DNA of 64,000 nt from an uncultured Saprospiraceae bacterium (GTDB lineage Bacteria > Bacteroidota > Bacteroidia > Chitinophagales > Saprospiraceae): assembly GCA_938007965.1 (NCBI GenBank), contig CALLMH010000035.1, positions 1 through 64,000 on the forward strand, given 5' to 3'. The notes beneath the pieces are model-generated. The model searched no databases and was not told the origin of the DNA. It saw only the letters and a list, made by a program, of their open reading frames with translations. Of this stretch, positions 38,104-48,595 are shown one piece after another; position 1 is the stretch's first letter, and every line of letters starts with the position of its first letter. The position numbers and the translations under genes are program-made.

Positions 38104-38997
38104 TTACTCTCCTAGTGGGTGTGCTTTTTTGTATTCTTTTTGTAATCTTTCTATAGAATTATGTGTGTATACTTGTGTAGCTGCCAGACTTGCATGGCCT
38201 AATAATTCTTTGACGGCATTTAATTCTGCCCCATTAGAGGATAGGTGGGTGGCAAAAGTATGGCGCAATACATGAGGACTGGTTTTTGCGCATGCATTGA
38301 TTGCTTTCAGTTTTTTGGTTACTATATTAAAAATCAATTTCGGGTAAATCTCCTTTCCTTTGTTAGTTACAAATATATAATCATGCTCAAGCGCCCCAAA
38401 TTCTTCGGACATGGCTGACAAATATACTTCTAACTTCTGGATAAATTCGGTTGACACAGGGCAGCGTCTTTCTTTGTTTCCCTTGCCTATTACTTTTATC
38501 TCAGATCTATATTTATCAACGTCTTGCACTTTTAAGTTTTGCAGTTCATTTCTTCTAATGCCCGTGATATATAACAACTCAACTATCAAATCATCCCGCA
38601 GTTCACAAAAGTCTGATTTAATTAAATCAGACTCTACTAAATACTCCATTTTTGATTTGGGTACAAATGCAGGTAATCTTTTAGATCTCTTTAGCGTTTG
38701 CACTTTTGCCATCGGATTTTTGCTCACTACTTCCTTCCGAATGAGAAATTTATAAAATGTCTTTAAAGCTGAAATTTTTCGATTAATACTGGCATTGGAG
38801 ATGTTTTTAGATTTCATCTCCATTATCCACGAACGAATAATCAGATGATTGATTTCGGACAATTCTGATAGCTCATATACTCGATCACAGTATTCTAGAA
38901 ACTGATTCAAGTCATTCTCGTATGAAAGTACCGTGTGCTTAGATCTATTTTTGATCACAGATAAGTACTCCAAAAAATCTTGTAAGAACATATTCAC
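38104..38997 (-). CDS. Tyrosine recombinase of the XerC/XerD type
   Basis: 297 residues, the Xer size. The N-terminal core-binding domain (FLQDFLEYLSVIKNRSKHTV) is followed by the catalytic domain with its residues: R in ITGIRRNEL, K in VIGKGNKERRCPV, HVLRHTFATH, GHASLAATQVYTH, with the active tyrosine in the last. It likely resolves chromosome dimers at dif; it is not next to phage or integron remains, so I think it is the housekeeping enzyme. XerC or XerD cannot be told apart from sequence alone. Confidence 0.88.
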   Translation of the reverse strand: MNMFLQDFLEYLSVIKNRSKHTVLSYENDLNQFLEYCDRVYELSELSEINHLIIRSWIMEMKSKNISNASINRKISALKTFYKFLIRKEVVSKNPMAKVQTLKRSKRLPAFVPKSKMEYLVESDLIKSDFCELRDDLIVELLYITGIRRNELQNLKVQDVDKYRSEIKVIGKGNKERRCPVSTEFIQKLEVYLSAMSEEFGALEHDYIFVTNKGKEIYPKLIFNIVTKKLKAINACAKTSPHVLRHTFATHLSSNGAELNAVKELLGHASLAATQVYTHNSIERLQKEYKKAHPLGE

Positions 38998-39146
38998 ATT
39001 GCCTTTTTATACAATATGTACGTCAAGAATCATACCTCTTTCAAGGGATAGTGAGAAATATTTCTTGATTCGCGATATAGGTTCTTTCTCCAGATAAATA
39101 CTATTGATGAATACCTTGTACTGCTAGGCCCAAAAGGTAGCTATAA

Positions 39147-42100
39147 CTACTTACCTAAGTTCTTTAGAGTAAAAGTTCTAGCGGATCCATTATTTTCAGT
39201 AGCAACGATCATATGGCAATTTCCCCCTTTATGAAATAACTTAGCCACCGATTTAATATTTCCACTTAAATCTAATCCTGCCGTATTGCTATCTACCAAT
39301 AATAAATGACCCGATCCGTCATTAAGTAAGATTTGACCATAGCCAGCATCTAATCGTGGAGTTTCTACCTCAGTATCATAGATGTTTCCACTTAAGATAA
39401 CATCGCTAAGTCCATCCGAGTTAATATCCAAAATCTCAATATCGAGCACTGGAAATAATTGCGCCATCAAAGGCAATTCAGTTATATCAAATCCACCATT
39501 ATCATTACTTACTAAGGATGTCGAACTCAATGTATTTAAATCTCGAGAGTATGCCGCATCTAAGGAAGAACCATAGACGTCGTCAATAGTAGCTTTGGCA
39601 AATAGATCATACGTCTCAAACTTATCCTGTATAAAAGGCATTTGCTGTGAAGAACATTCTAGCCCTCGAAAAGGAACATAATCATCCTTATACATTTTAC
39701 TAAGCACAAGATCCCAGGTTCCGTTATCATCAAAGTCATGTCCATAGATTTTCAGAGGCTTTTCCTTTGATGCCTTATATTTAGAATTCATCCCAAGATT
39801 CCCAAATATATAATCATCTACCTGATCATTATTAAGATCTACTTTTTCAACATCAAACCACATTCCATTTAGTATAGGTATCTTCATATCCTTATTTACG
39901 TTCCTGAAATGACCTTTTTCATTTTTATAAAATCTAATATTAGACCACTCCCCTACAAGAATAACATCCTCCCATCCATCATTATCAAAGTCCGTAACTA
40001 GAATGTCGTTTATCATTCCGTAGTCGCTCAAATCAGGAAAAACCAATTTAGTATTATCTATAAATTTAGAGTTTTCGTTTTTATACAAATGCGACGGAGC
40101 ATGCATTGGATACTTTTGAGCTACATGCCTTTTGCATTCAATAATATCTTGGTCGCCGTCATTATCATAATCGATGCTGATCAACTTACTCGAGCTTCCC
40201 TTTGTCAATGGTAAGTACTTTACTTCTTGCGTACCATTTAGGTCATATATAATTTTTGACCTATAAAAATTACTACTGTCTATCCATTCATTACCAGAAC
40301 TTGGAATTAGGATATCCGCATAGCCGTTATTATCAATGTCCACAATCGTTATTTCTCCGCTTTCTCCATAAACAGTACAAGAATCAACTTCCATGTCTAA
40401 TTTTGAAAAACCCAACTGCGTTTGAGTATAGATTTCGATTGGATAACCTGCCGAATTTGAAAAAACCAAATCCTCTAAATCATCACCATTAATATCCGAT
40501 GAAGAAACATACGGCCCGAGTGTCGATTGTTTATATGGCAATAATATTTCTCTATCGAAGTCATCAAAATCATTTTCAACGTGTTCAAATTCCACTCCAA
40601 TACTTGATGGAATTATTTCATCGAAATACGCCAGCTTAAAAGGACTAATAACGTCTAAATCTTTTTCAGCCTTCTCATATTTAATATGATGAACTTTATT
40701 TATTTCTAAATTTCTTATGCTACTTTTCTCCCCATTTGACCAATAGACGTAAAGAGTTTCGACATTGGTTAATTCTCCTAAGCCTATAAAAGCGGCTTTC
40801 TCACTTGAAGAGAGATATCCTCTGACAGCTGACAATTCATAGCTTAAAATTCTATCCGCTAATTCTATTTCTACTTTATCAATATCGTATATAGAACTCG
40901 ATTCCTTTTTAATTGTGATAAAATTATTAACATTTTTATCCGCTGCACGATTTTCATATATAAATGCCTCATCATCCATATTATTAACAACTAGATCATG
41001 GTCTCCATCGTTGTCTAAGTCTACAATAGCCGCTCCATTGGAATATGAAGCAGGATTATTTTCATAACCTATATTCCAAAGTGCAAACTTAACTTCATTG
41101 GTATTCTTGTAAAAAACATTACTGAGCTTTTCAGTTGGCATTAGACCGTACAGTTCTCTTTTTTTCTCCAATGGAATCTTGCCATCATACTGAATTTTTG
41201 CCTGTCTTACTTTAGATTGAAAGTCATTATCCAAAGCATATCTTCTGTATCCATTTGTGACATGAATATCTTTGAGCCTATCGAAATCAAAATCTTCTAT
41301 CAGTGCACTCCAACTCCAGTCAGTACTCGCTACTCCCGCCAATTGCGCTATGTTTCTATACTTATGATCGCTACTCCCTAACTGTAGAGAATTAAACATG
41401 TATTGGTGAGGATACTCTAATCCCTCTACCAACAATTTGAAATTATCCGTATTCATGGACCTCATCAATGTCTTGGATCTATAATGATCTCCTGCAGCCA
41501 TATCTAATACGAAAATGTCATTTAATCCATCATTATTTATATCGGCGATATCCATCCCCATACCATAGAAAGACATCTGGTCTAGGTAGTCTTTGATTTC
41601 ATCCTGAAAGCCAGCACCATTTTTATTAATCATTAGCATATCTGGCAGATAATAATCATTCGAGATGTAAATATCTTTCCATCCATCAGCATTAAAATCA
41701 CTAATTTTTATCCCAAGCCCAAAAGTAGGTTTATCAAGATTTAATTCTTTGGTCTTGTCTTGAAAGTATCCATTTTCATTGTCATACATATGAGAGAAGC
41801 TAACGTACAACTCGCTTTTTCGCTCAAGATTCAACCTAGCAAACGAGATTGGATCTAGACCATACGCAATGCTTTCGTTCATAACGAAACAATCCAAATC
41901 TCCATCCTTATCATAATCAAAGAATACAGCTTGAGTACTTATTCCTTGATCAGCTAATCCATACTTTTCTGCAGATTCTTTAAATGTATTGTCCTTATTA
42001 TTAATGAAAAGCAAGTTTTTCCTCTTCTCAGCGCTACAAGCACCTCCTCGACAAACATATATGTCTTGGAATCCATCATTATTTATATCTACGATGGAAA

Positions 42101-42452
42101 CACCAGTGGACCAGCCTGGCTTTATATCTATAAAAGATTGTACAGTTATATCTTCGAACTGAAAGTTCCCCTTATTAAGGTATAATCTATCAGACTCTTG
42201 GTTTGCTGCAAAATAAATATCTTGAAGACCGTCGTTATTAATATCTAGAATTCCAACTCCTGCACCATTATAGAAGTAATCATAATCAAAGAGGTTTGAT
42301 TTTGTTGATATATCTTCTTGAATCTTATTATTAAAAGTAATACCTGTAGAATTTGAAGGCAATAATTCAAAATAAGAATCTTGACTTAAAATAATACTAT
42401 TACTTAGAATTAGTACTAAAACTACCCGTAGAAATTTAGGAATACAAATCAT
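39147..42452 (-). CDS. Large secreted FG-GAP/VCBS and ASPIC/UnbV protein (CRTAC1-like)
   Basis: 1101 residues. Signal peptide (FLRVVLVLILSNSIILSQ). Many FG-GAP/VCBS beta-propeller repeats with calcium-loop motifs such as DINNDGLQDIYFA, DYDKDGDLDCFV and DFDNDGWEDVILV run through residues 50-480 and 640-1000. In the middle is an ASPIC/UnbV domain (IELADRILSYELSAVRGYLS, WSNGEKSSIRNL). There is no clear C-terminal T9SS domain. Proteins of this type are often encoded near SusC/SusD genes in Bacteroidota. Binding partner unknown. It lies past a terminator from the SusC/SusD unit, so it is likely a separate transcript. Confidence 0.88.
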   Translation of the reverse strand: MICIPKFLRVVLVLILSNSIILSQDSYFELLPSNSTGITFNNKIQEDISTKSNLFDYDYFYNGAGVGILDINNDGLQDIYFAANQESDRLYLNKGNFQFEDITVQSFIDIKPGWSTGVSIVDINNDGFQDIYVCRGGACSAEKRKNLLFINNKDNTFKESAEKYGLADQGISTQAVFFDYDKDGDLDCFVMNESIAYGLDPISFARLNLERKSELYVSFSHMYDNENGYFQDKTKELNLDKPTFGLGIKISDFNADGWKDIYISNDYYLPDMLMINKNGAGFQDEIKDYLDQMSFYGMGMDIADINNDGLNDIFVLDMAAGDHYRSKTLMRSMNTDNFKLLVEGLEYPHQYMFNSLQLGSSDHKYRNIAQLAGVASTDWSWSALIEDFDFDRLKDIHVTNGYRRYALDNDFQSKVRQAKIQYDGKIPLEKKRELYGLMPTEKLSNVFYKNTNEVKFALWNIGYENNPASYSNGAAIVDLDNDGDHDLVVNNMDDEAFIYENRAADKNVNNFITIKKESSSIYDIDKVEIELADRILSYELSAVRGYLSSSEKAAFIGLGELTNVETLYVYWSNGEKSSIRNLEINKVHHIKYEKAEKDLDVISPFKLAYFDEIIPSSIGVEFEHVENDFDDFDREILLPYKQSTLGPYVSSSDINGDDLEDLVFSNSAGYPIEIYTQTQLGFSKLDMEVDSCTVYGESGEITIVDIDNNGYADILIPSSGNEWIDSSNFYRSKIIYDLNGTQEVKYLPLTKGSSSKLISIDYDNDGDQDIIECKRHVAQKYPMHAPSHLYKNENSKFIDNTKLVFPDLSDYGMINDILVTDFDNDGWEDVILVGEWSNIRFYKNEKGHFRNVNKDMKIPILNGMWFDVEKVDLNNDQVDDYIFGNLGMNSKYKASKEKPLKIYGHDFDDNGTWDLVLSKMYKDDYVPFRGLECSSQQMPFIQDKFETYDLFAKATIDDVYGSSLDAAYSRDLNTLSSTSLVSNDNGGFDITELPLMAQLFPVLDIEILDINSDGLSDVILSGNIYDTEVETPRLDAGYGQILLNDGSGHLLLVDSNTAGLDLSGNIKSVAKLFHKGGNCHMIVATENNGSARTFTLKNLGK

Positions 42453-42614
42453 GTGTAATTTTATTATAGTATATGAGATTTACATTAATAAAGTATTTTT
42501 CATAGTCTCATAATAATCGGCACGAAAAATGATTCAAATCAGAACACTACTCAATTTATTAAGTATAAATATTTCGTAGACGTTCCATCAAATGAAACAA
42601 AACTAACTATTGAA

Positions 42615-42651
42615 CAAAAAAATGGTTGAGCACTAAATCTAGTGCTCAACC
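42615..42651 (-). terminator. Terminator of the SusC-SusD-lipoprotein operon
   Basis: GGTTGAGCACTA (42624-42635) and TAGTGCTCAACC (42640-42651) pair perfectly over 12 bp with a four-base loop, followed on the minus strand by a run of seven U residues. It lies 32 bases past the lipoprotein stop. Confidence 0.9.
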
Positions 42652-42682
42652 AATTAATTATTTATATAAAAAGTAACTTTTT

Positions 42683-43591
42683 TTATAGTCCCCCTTTACA
42701 GTAATCTAGTAATTCTACACCTGCTACTGGTCCTCCAGGAACAACTACTACGTCATTTCCATTAGCAGAAGTGATCGTATAAGAAACTTCTGAATCCCAA
42801 GCACCAGATACGTACTTGATAGAAATAGTACTAGTTCCAGTTGGAACATTAAAAGTAAATACTTGAGGTCCTGTTCCAGTAGCACCATCATTTGCAATGC
42901 TCGCTGCAGGTGCACCATCTATTACTACTTCTAGAGAAGCACCATTCCAACCATCACCGTATGAATCGACTGTCTCTATTGACCATTCACCAGGAGTAGG
43001 TACTGAAGGAGCACATACTACTGCAATATTATTACTGAATGGTGATCTGAAATAAGAACCAGTAATAGTACCAGAATTATTTTCAGTAGAGAATGTTCTA
43101 CCATCTGTTAGCACAAGCTCGAACCTTACAGTAAACGCATCACCGCCAATACCAAGAGCAGTTGGAGCTAAACCTAATGTGGAAAGCATCTCTGTTCCTA
43201 ATAAGCTGTATGTAAGAGTCGGTAATCCTCTGTCCCCCGTAGAGAAATCAGAAGCTGATAGAGTTTCATGTAATACTTCAGCTTTAGAATTATCAGTTTC
43301 ATCATCTGTATTATCAGTGAATGAAACATATACATTCATCTCAGACAGTAAGTTACCATCTTCATTGTCTTGATATTCTACGTCCAATTCAAATTTTTCT
43401 CCATCTACGAGTAAACCTGAATCTGTATTTAATGCTACAGAGTTTGATCTTACCTCAACTTGACGTAGGATGGCACCTCTCTGCACACCTGCTACTACTT
43501 GATCTACTACCTTGTCACTTTCTGAACATGATGCAACCATAATAGCCAAAAACGCAAGGCTTAAAATTGATTTTATATTAATATATTTCAT
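42683..43591 (-). CDS. Surface lipoprotein of a SusC/SusD operon
   Basis: 302 residues. Lipoprotein signal with lipobox ending MVASC at about residue 22. An N-terminal beta region follows (residues 40-185), then a C-terminal domain with the motif VDSYGDGWNGASLEVVIDG, which recurs in secreted Bacteroidota proteins, and VFTFNVPTGTSTISIKYVSG. It lies 12 bases after susD, in the place of SusE/SusF-type outer-membrane lipoproteins, so it may help to bind the transported ligand. I do not recognise a specific family for the N-terminal half. Confidence 0.75.
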   Translation of the reverse strand: MKYINIKSILSLAFLAIMVASCSESDKVVDQVVAGVQRGAILRQVEVRSNSVALNTDSGLLVDGEKFELDVEYQDNEDGNLLSEMNVYVSFTDNTDDETDNSKAEVLHETLSASDFSTGDRGLPTLTYSLLGTEMLSTLGLAPTALGIGGDAFTVRFELVLTDGRTFSTENNSGTITGSYFRSPFSNNIAVVCAPSVPTPGEWSIETVDSYGDGWNGASLEVVIDGAPAASIANDGATGTGPQVFTFNVPTGTSTISIKYVSGAWDSEVSYTITSANGNDVVVVPGGPVAGVELLDYCKGGL

Positions 43592-43603
43592 AATTGTAAT
43601 TTT

Positions 43604-45307
43604 TTAGTTTGCTGGTGGAAAAGTAGGACTAGCTGGATTAGTATCCCAGAATACCTGAGTACTTAAGCTACTATTCATAGCGTCATCCTTTTGATCGACA
43701 TTTGGATTATTAATTACCTCAGATTGAGGTATTAGCAATGATCTTGGGAATACTCCCGGATCCGGCTCCCAGTTAGGATAAACAGTCGTCGGAAATCCAG
43801 TAAGTCTATAATAATTATAAGCCTCTGTCGCACCACCAAATAATGTAACAAAATACTGCTCCGCAAAGATATTCTCCTTATCAGTACCACTTGCTGCATT
43901 GTACTCATCCACTTTAGAAGCGATATAAGCATCGTTCATCTCAGTTGTAGGTACGAAAGCAGGATCTACATCACCGGCAATGTCAATAAATGATGACACT
44001 TTAGCAAATGATTTTTGTAAACCAGACTCTAAGAAAGCTGACTTATCACCACTTGCCATAATTCCTTGCCAAAAATCAACATAAGATGACAAGATAATTG
44101 GGTGAATACCAGCTCCTCCGCCACCTAAGCCAAGTCCAACAATACCAAATGAATTATCATCAAAACGTCCACCCGCTGGATATACACCAACAGCTGTTCT
44201 TTTGAAATTGTCTGGAGGTGTTCCCTCATCATTACCATGAGATCTACCCCAGTAACCTGCAGATGCACTACAGTATACAAACCCATCATAATGTGCAGGT
44301 GGTACGATTAGAGAACAAGCAAGATCCTCTTCACTATTTGGCACCTGAGCACCGTCAATATCCAATCCACCTGGAGTACCTGACTGTTGTCTGTAGAAGT
44401 AGTATCTTCTTCTTGGATCTCCGTCCTCAAACATAGTCTCCATCAACCAATTAGATTGGTATATGTTAGCTCCTGATGGTGTATAATCTGATGCATAATC
44501 AGGATGTCTGTTATCAGGTTGTAACTGACTAGACCCATACTGTATCTGAAAATCATCCTCAGCAGTAGCTATATAATTACCACTTGCTATTATCGCATCA
44601 AAAGCAGTGGTATTTCCAGTCATTACATATGATCTCAATTTGATAGTATTGATAAGTTTGATCCACTTACTAGCATCACCATCATAGTACATGTCCTGTA
44701 CACCTACTGTGCTCGGCTCACCTTCTAGCAACGCTGCAGCTTCGTCTAACATAGTCAATGCAGATGCATATATATCCGCTCCACTATCTAATGTTGGAGA
44801 TCCGAACTCTACAGCATTTCCTGCCTGTGATAGCGCTGCCTGACCTACCATATCCGTAAGTTGGATCAGCGAATGTGCGAATAATGCCTTAGCTACACCC
44901 ACATGGAACGATAAATCTGTTGTTCCATTATTGTTCAAGTTTTCAAGTGCTTGTAGGTTTGTTTGTATTCCTACAGAAGCACCTACAGCATCAGAATCAC
45001 CTACAATGGTAGTGTTACTACTATAAGTCCTTCTCCATACTCCATCTAAGATATCACTTGATAGATTATTAAAATAATTTCTTCCGAAGAAGTAATCTAC
45101 TCTTGTAAGCTGCGCAGATATATCTGATAAAACAACTTGATTACCAGCGTACGCTAATTGAACAGAGTTCAACAATAAATTTGGATCTGATGCGTCAGCA
45201 GCTAGATCATTTGGACTTACTGTCAAGTCTAGATCTGTCTGATTACACCCACTTGCCATAAATCCTATGATCGCAAGTGTGGCTATATATTTTAAAAAAT
45301 TTTTCAT
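43604..45307 (-). CDS. SusD/RagB-family nutrient-binding lipoprotein
   Basis: 567 residues. Lipoprotein signal with GFMASGCNQTDLD (lipidated cysteine near residue 21). The body is helix-rich with tetratricopeptide-like pairs typical of SusD-like proteins (SVQLAYAGNQV, LSFHVGVAKALFAHSLIQLTD), and the C-terminus is YNYYRLTGFPTTVYPNWEP. It caps the paired SusC channel and captures substrate. It lies 24 bases after susC. No sugar-active enzyme genes lie nearby, so the substrate may not be a glycan. Confidence 0.92.
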   Translation of the reverse strand: MKNFLKYIATLAIIGFMASGCNQTDLDLTVSPNDLAADASDPNLLLNSVQLAYAGNQVVLSDISAQLTRVDYFFGRNYFNNLSSDILDGVWRRTYSSNTTIVGDSDAVGASVGIQTNLQALENLNNNGTTDLSFHVGVAKALFAHSLIQLTDMVGQAALSQAGNAVEFGSPTLDSGADIYASALTMLDEAAALLEGEPSTVGVQDMYYDGDASKWIKLINTIKLRSYVMTGNTTAFDAIIASGNYIATAEDDFQIQYGSSQLQPDNRHPDYASDYTPSGANIYQSNWLMETMFEDGDPRRRYYFYRQQSGTPGGLDIDGAQVPNSEEDLACSLIVPPAHYDGFVYCSASAGYWGRSHGNDEGTPPDNFKRTAVGVYPAGGRFDDNSFGIVGLGLGGGGAGIHPIILSSYVDFWQGIMASGDKSAFLESGLQKSFAKVSSFIDIAGDVDPAFVPTTEMNDAYIASKVDEYNAASGTDKENIFAEQYFVTLFGGATEAYNYYRLTGFPTTVYPNWEPDPGVFPRSLLIPQSEVINNPNVDQKDDAMNSSLSTQVFWDTNPASPTFPPAN

Positions 45308-45331
45308 ATTCTTTTCTTAATAATTTAGTTA

Positions 45332-48300
45332 TTAAAATGAAGTTTTAACACTTACCCCATATCTTCTAGAACTTGCTCCATTAAGGAAGTCAAATCCTCT
45401 ACCGTTACCTATACCTACACCTTGTACGTTAGGATCAAAATTAGCACCATCTGGAGTATTGTAAGCATCATACCAAAGGTTGAACCCTTGTAATGAAACT
45501 GACAAACTACCGAATGGAGTCTTTGATAAGTACTTAGTTGGTAATGCATACGCTAGTGAGATTTCCTGTAATCTAATTACAGAAGCATCATAAATTCTAG
45601 TCTCAGTAGGTCCAAATAGTAAATTACTGAAGTAGTACGTTGAGTTATTGATCTGAATATTATTAGGAGTACCATCAGCCAATACACCTGGAAGTATATA
45701 TGTAGCTAATCTATCCTCAGTCTCAGTAATCAAACCTCTACCCAATAGTGCAGCAACTGTACTTGATAATATATCTCCTCCTTTTGTATGACTAATTTGG
45801 AATCCTAAACTTAATCCTTTATAAGATAATGTATTCAGGTAATTCATAGTGTAATCAGGTACTGCATCTCCAATAATTGGAACATTACCATCACTATCAA
45901 CCTCTGCGATATTGTAACTACCCGCTGAATTAACTACGAAATCACCATTATCATCTCTTTCGATTTGAGTACCTACAATAGTTCCTAATGATTCTCCCTC
46001 GATGGCAGCATTAGACCCTCTGAATAGTCCTCCTCCTACAGCTAATGACCCAGCATATGCGATGAAGTCCTCGTCTAGTTGTGTTACAGTTTCTTTATTC
46101 GTGAAGAAGTTCACACCAGAATTCCAAGTGAAATCTCCAACCTTGACGATATCAAGGAACAATGAAGCCTCTAATCCATTATTTTGAATCTCACCTACGT
46201 TATTCTGAGTGAATGAGAAACCTGTTGATGGAGGTAACGGTTGCGTTACGATAAGGTTATTTGTCGTTCTTCTGAAGTAAGTAACATCAAATGTACCTCT
46301 GTACTTCCAAAATCTACCTTCAACACCGAATTCTAACTCTTGGAGTAACTCTGGCTTCAAATCAGGATTCGCTTTGAAATTATCAATTTGATTAGTCGTT
46401 ACTAAATTGCCTTCTAAATCATTGAATACATTTGTATTTTGTTCGACAACTCCTACCGTTGGGTAGAAATTCTGAGTATCGAAGTTAGCCGAAGAACCAA
46501 AACTAGCTCTCAATTTCAAGAAGTTTAATCCATTTTCTGACTTAAGACCTTCAAATACACTTGTCGGCAAGAAAGATAAACTTACACCAGGATAAGTGAT
46601 TGAGTTGTTTTCGCTTGAGAAGTTTGATACCCAATCCTTTCTAGCAGAAAGATTGAAGTATAAGTAATCTTTATAGTCAAGAGATGCTTGTCCAAACAAA
46701 CCTAAAATATTTCTCTGACGAGAAAATTGTATAGGTGCTTGGTTTAAATAATTGAAGTGTCTATTAACACCGTAAACTATCTGACCAGTAGAAGATACAC
46801 CACTCTGATCAAAGTTATCAGATCTTACAGTACCACCAGCAGTGAATGATAGACCCAAATCATCTGTCAATCTATATTTTCCATCAACTGTTGCCAAGTG
46901 GTCCCAAATTGAATTATTGTTATCATAAGTATCGAGGAATCCGAAAATTGCACTTTCGAATTCAACTCCACCTTTATTAGAGCTGTTGATATTTCTTTCA
47001 TTGTAGAAATCTAATCCACTTCTCCAATTCAAACTAATATTATCATTAACATCATAACCTAAACCTAAATTCCAGTTGAATCTATTTGTTAATTGTTGAT
47101 AAACAACATTTTTAGTCGTCCATCTTGGATTGATTATATCATTACCATTTCTGTAATAGATACTTGCTTTTGTAACTGGATCCTCGAATGGAAGACCAAG
47201 TAAATCTACACTTCTAGGAGTGAAAAATACATTACCATATACAGACAAACCATCCGTACCATTACCTCTACTTGATGCAATCGGTGGTGTAGTATAATCT
47301 GTTCTAGCATAGTTCATTGTTCCAGAGATCGTAAATTTATTTGTTAGCTTTGACTTACCACCAATAGATACATTGAATCTATTCAAGTTATTTCCTGGAG
47401 TAAATCCTGTATCATCTAAATAACTAAAGTTTGCATTATAAACTGTATTACCCGAATCATTGCTACCCGCTATATTTACTGAAGTGTTAGATGTCGCTCC
47501 CGCTGCAAAAAATTCTTCAACAGAATCATATGGTCTCCATTCGTATCTTTGATTAGCAAACTGCTGTGCAAGTTCACTTGTACCTGTATTAGGTCCATCT
47601 GGATTCAAAAATGCAGAATTTGCATATGGGTGTAATAATGTACCATTTTCATCGATTGCTGGTTGAGCTCCCCATCCGGCAGTTCCACCCTCTTCAAAAC
47701 TAGGCCCCCAGTTACTGAAGAACCAACCAAAACTTTGATCGAAACCGTTACCAAAAGAACTTTGGTAGTCAGGTACAGATGCCATTTCATTTACGAAATA
47801 AGATTGATTTACTGTAATTTCAGTCTTTTTAGCACCCGTCTCAGCAGCTCCAGCTTTTGTTGTAATCAAAATTACACCGTTTCTACCTTGAGTTCCGTAA
47901 AGCGTTGCAGCAGATAATCCTTTTAAGATTTCAATACTTTCGATGTTGTTAGGATCAAGATCTAAGAATCTAGAACCTTGAGTAGCTCCATCAACGAAGT
48001 TTCCGCTTCCTCCGTTAGTACCCGTGTTAGTATCATTACTAAATGGTACGCCATCTACGATAAACAACGCTTGGTTAGATCCACTAAATGAACTAAGACC
48101 TCTAATCGTTACGTTTGTTGCAGATCCTGAAGTACCTGCACCAGCAGTAACTTGGACTCCAGCAGCTTTACCAGCAAGTATTCTTGCAACATCACCTTCT
48201 GCACGTTGCTCTAATTGGTCTGCAGATACTGAAGACACTGCATATCCAAGTGCTTTCTTTTCTTTTTTAATACCTAGACCTGTTACGACGATCTCGTCTA

Positions 48301-48595
48301 GTAACTGACCTTCAGCCATTGTAATATTGATATTACTTTGCCCAGTAACGTCAATTTCTTGTGTTTCGTAACCCGTATAAGATACGACGATTGTATTTAC
48401 ACCATCTGGAACCGATAGCGTAAAACTTCCATCAATATCGGTAACTGTACCAAGAGTGGAACCTTTAGCCAATACATTGGCACCAATAAGAGATTCCCCT
48501 CCAGTGTCAAGTACTACACCAGTGATAGTCCTCTGTGCAATAGTCATACTGACTACACAGAAAAACATAAACAATAGTAGAGAGAGTTTTTTCAT
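45332..48595 (-). CDS. SusC/RagA TonB-dependent outer-membrane channel
   Basis: 1087 residues. Signal peptide ending SMTIAQ, then a carboxypeptidase-regulatory-like domain (TGVVLDTGGESLIGANVLAKG), a TonB box region (LDEIVVTGLGIKKEKK), plug domain with VTIRGLSSFSGSNQALFIVDG, and a 22-strand barrel ending RYGVSVKTSF with a C-terminal aromatic residue. It imports bulky substrates with its SusD partner, driven by TonB. It is the first gene of a three-gene operon. No anti-sigma/ECF pair is visible in this window. Confidence 0.96.
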   Translation of the reverse strand: MKKLSLLLFMFFCVVSMTIAQRTITGVVLDTGGESLIGANVLAKGSTLGTVTDIDGSFTLSVPDGVNTIVVSYTGYETQEIDVTGQSNINITMAEGQLLDEIVVTGLGIKKEKKALGYAVSSVSADQLEQRAEGDVARILAGKAAGVQVTAGAGTSGSATNVTIRGLSSFSGSNQALFIVDGVPFSNDTNTGTNGGSGNFVDGATQGSRFLDLDPNNIESIEILKGLSAATLYGTQGRNGVILITTKAGAAETGAKKTEITVNQSYFVNEMASVPDYQSSFGNGFDQSFGWFFSNWGPSFEEGGTAGWGAQPAIDENGTLLHPYANSAFLNPDGPNTGTSELAQQFANQRYEWRPYDSVEEFFAAGATSNTSVNIAGSNDSGNTVYNANFSYLDDTGFTPGNNLNRFNVSIGGKSKLTNKFTISGTMNYARTDYTTPPIASSRGNGTDGLSVYGNVFFTPRSVDLLGLPFEDPVTKASIYYRNGNDIINPRWTTKNVVYQQLTNRFNWNLGLGYDVNDNISLNWRSGLDFYNERNINSSNKGGVEFESAIFGFLDTYDNNNSIWDHLATVDGKYRLTDDLGLSFTAGGTVRSDNFDQSGVSSTGQIVYGVNRHFNYLNQAPIQFSRQRNILGLFGQASLDYKDYLYFNLSARKDWVSNFSSENNSITYPGVSLSFLPTSVFEGLKSENGLNFLKLRASFGSSANFDTQNFYPTVGVVEQNTNVFNDLEGNLVTTNQIDNFKANPDLKPELLQELEFGVEGRFWKYRGTFDVTYFRRTTNNLIVTQPLPPSTGFSFTQNNVGEIQNNGLEASLFLDIVKVGDFTWNSGVNFFTNKETVTQLDEDFIAYAGSLAVGGGLFRGSNAAIEGESLGTIVGTQIERDDNGDFVVNSAGSYNIAEVDSDGNVPIIGDAVPDYTMNYLNTLSYKGLSLGFQISHTKGGDILSSTVAALLGRGLITETEDRLATYILPGVLADGTPNNIQINNSTYYFSNLLFGPTETRIYDASVIRLQEISLAYALPTKYLSKTPFGSLSVSLQGFNLWYDAYNTPDGANFDPNVQGVGIGNGRGFDFLNGASSRRYGVSVKTSF

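Noticed and set aside
38104-38997. Tyrosine recombinase as a sign of a mobile element
   Set aside because: Length and context (next to hpf and the tuf region) fit a housekeeping Xer protein; no attachment sites, phage genes or tRNA target duplication are visible.
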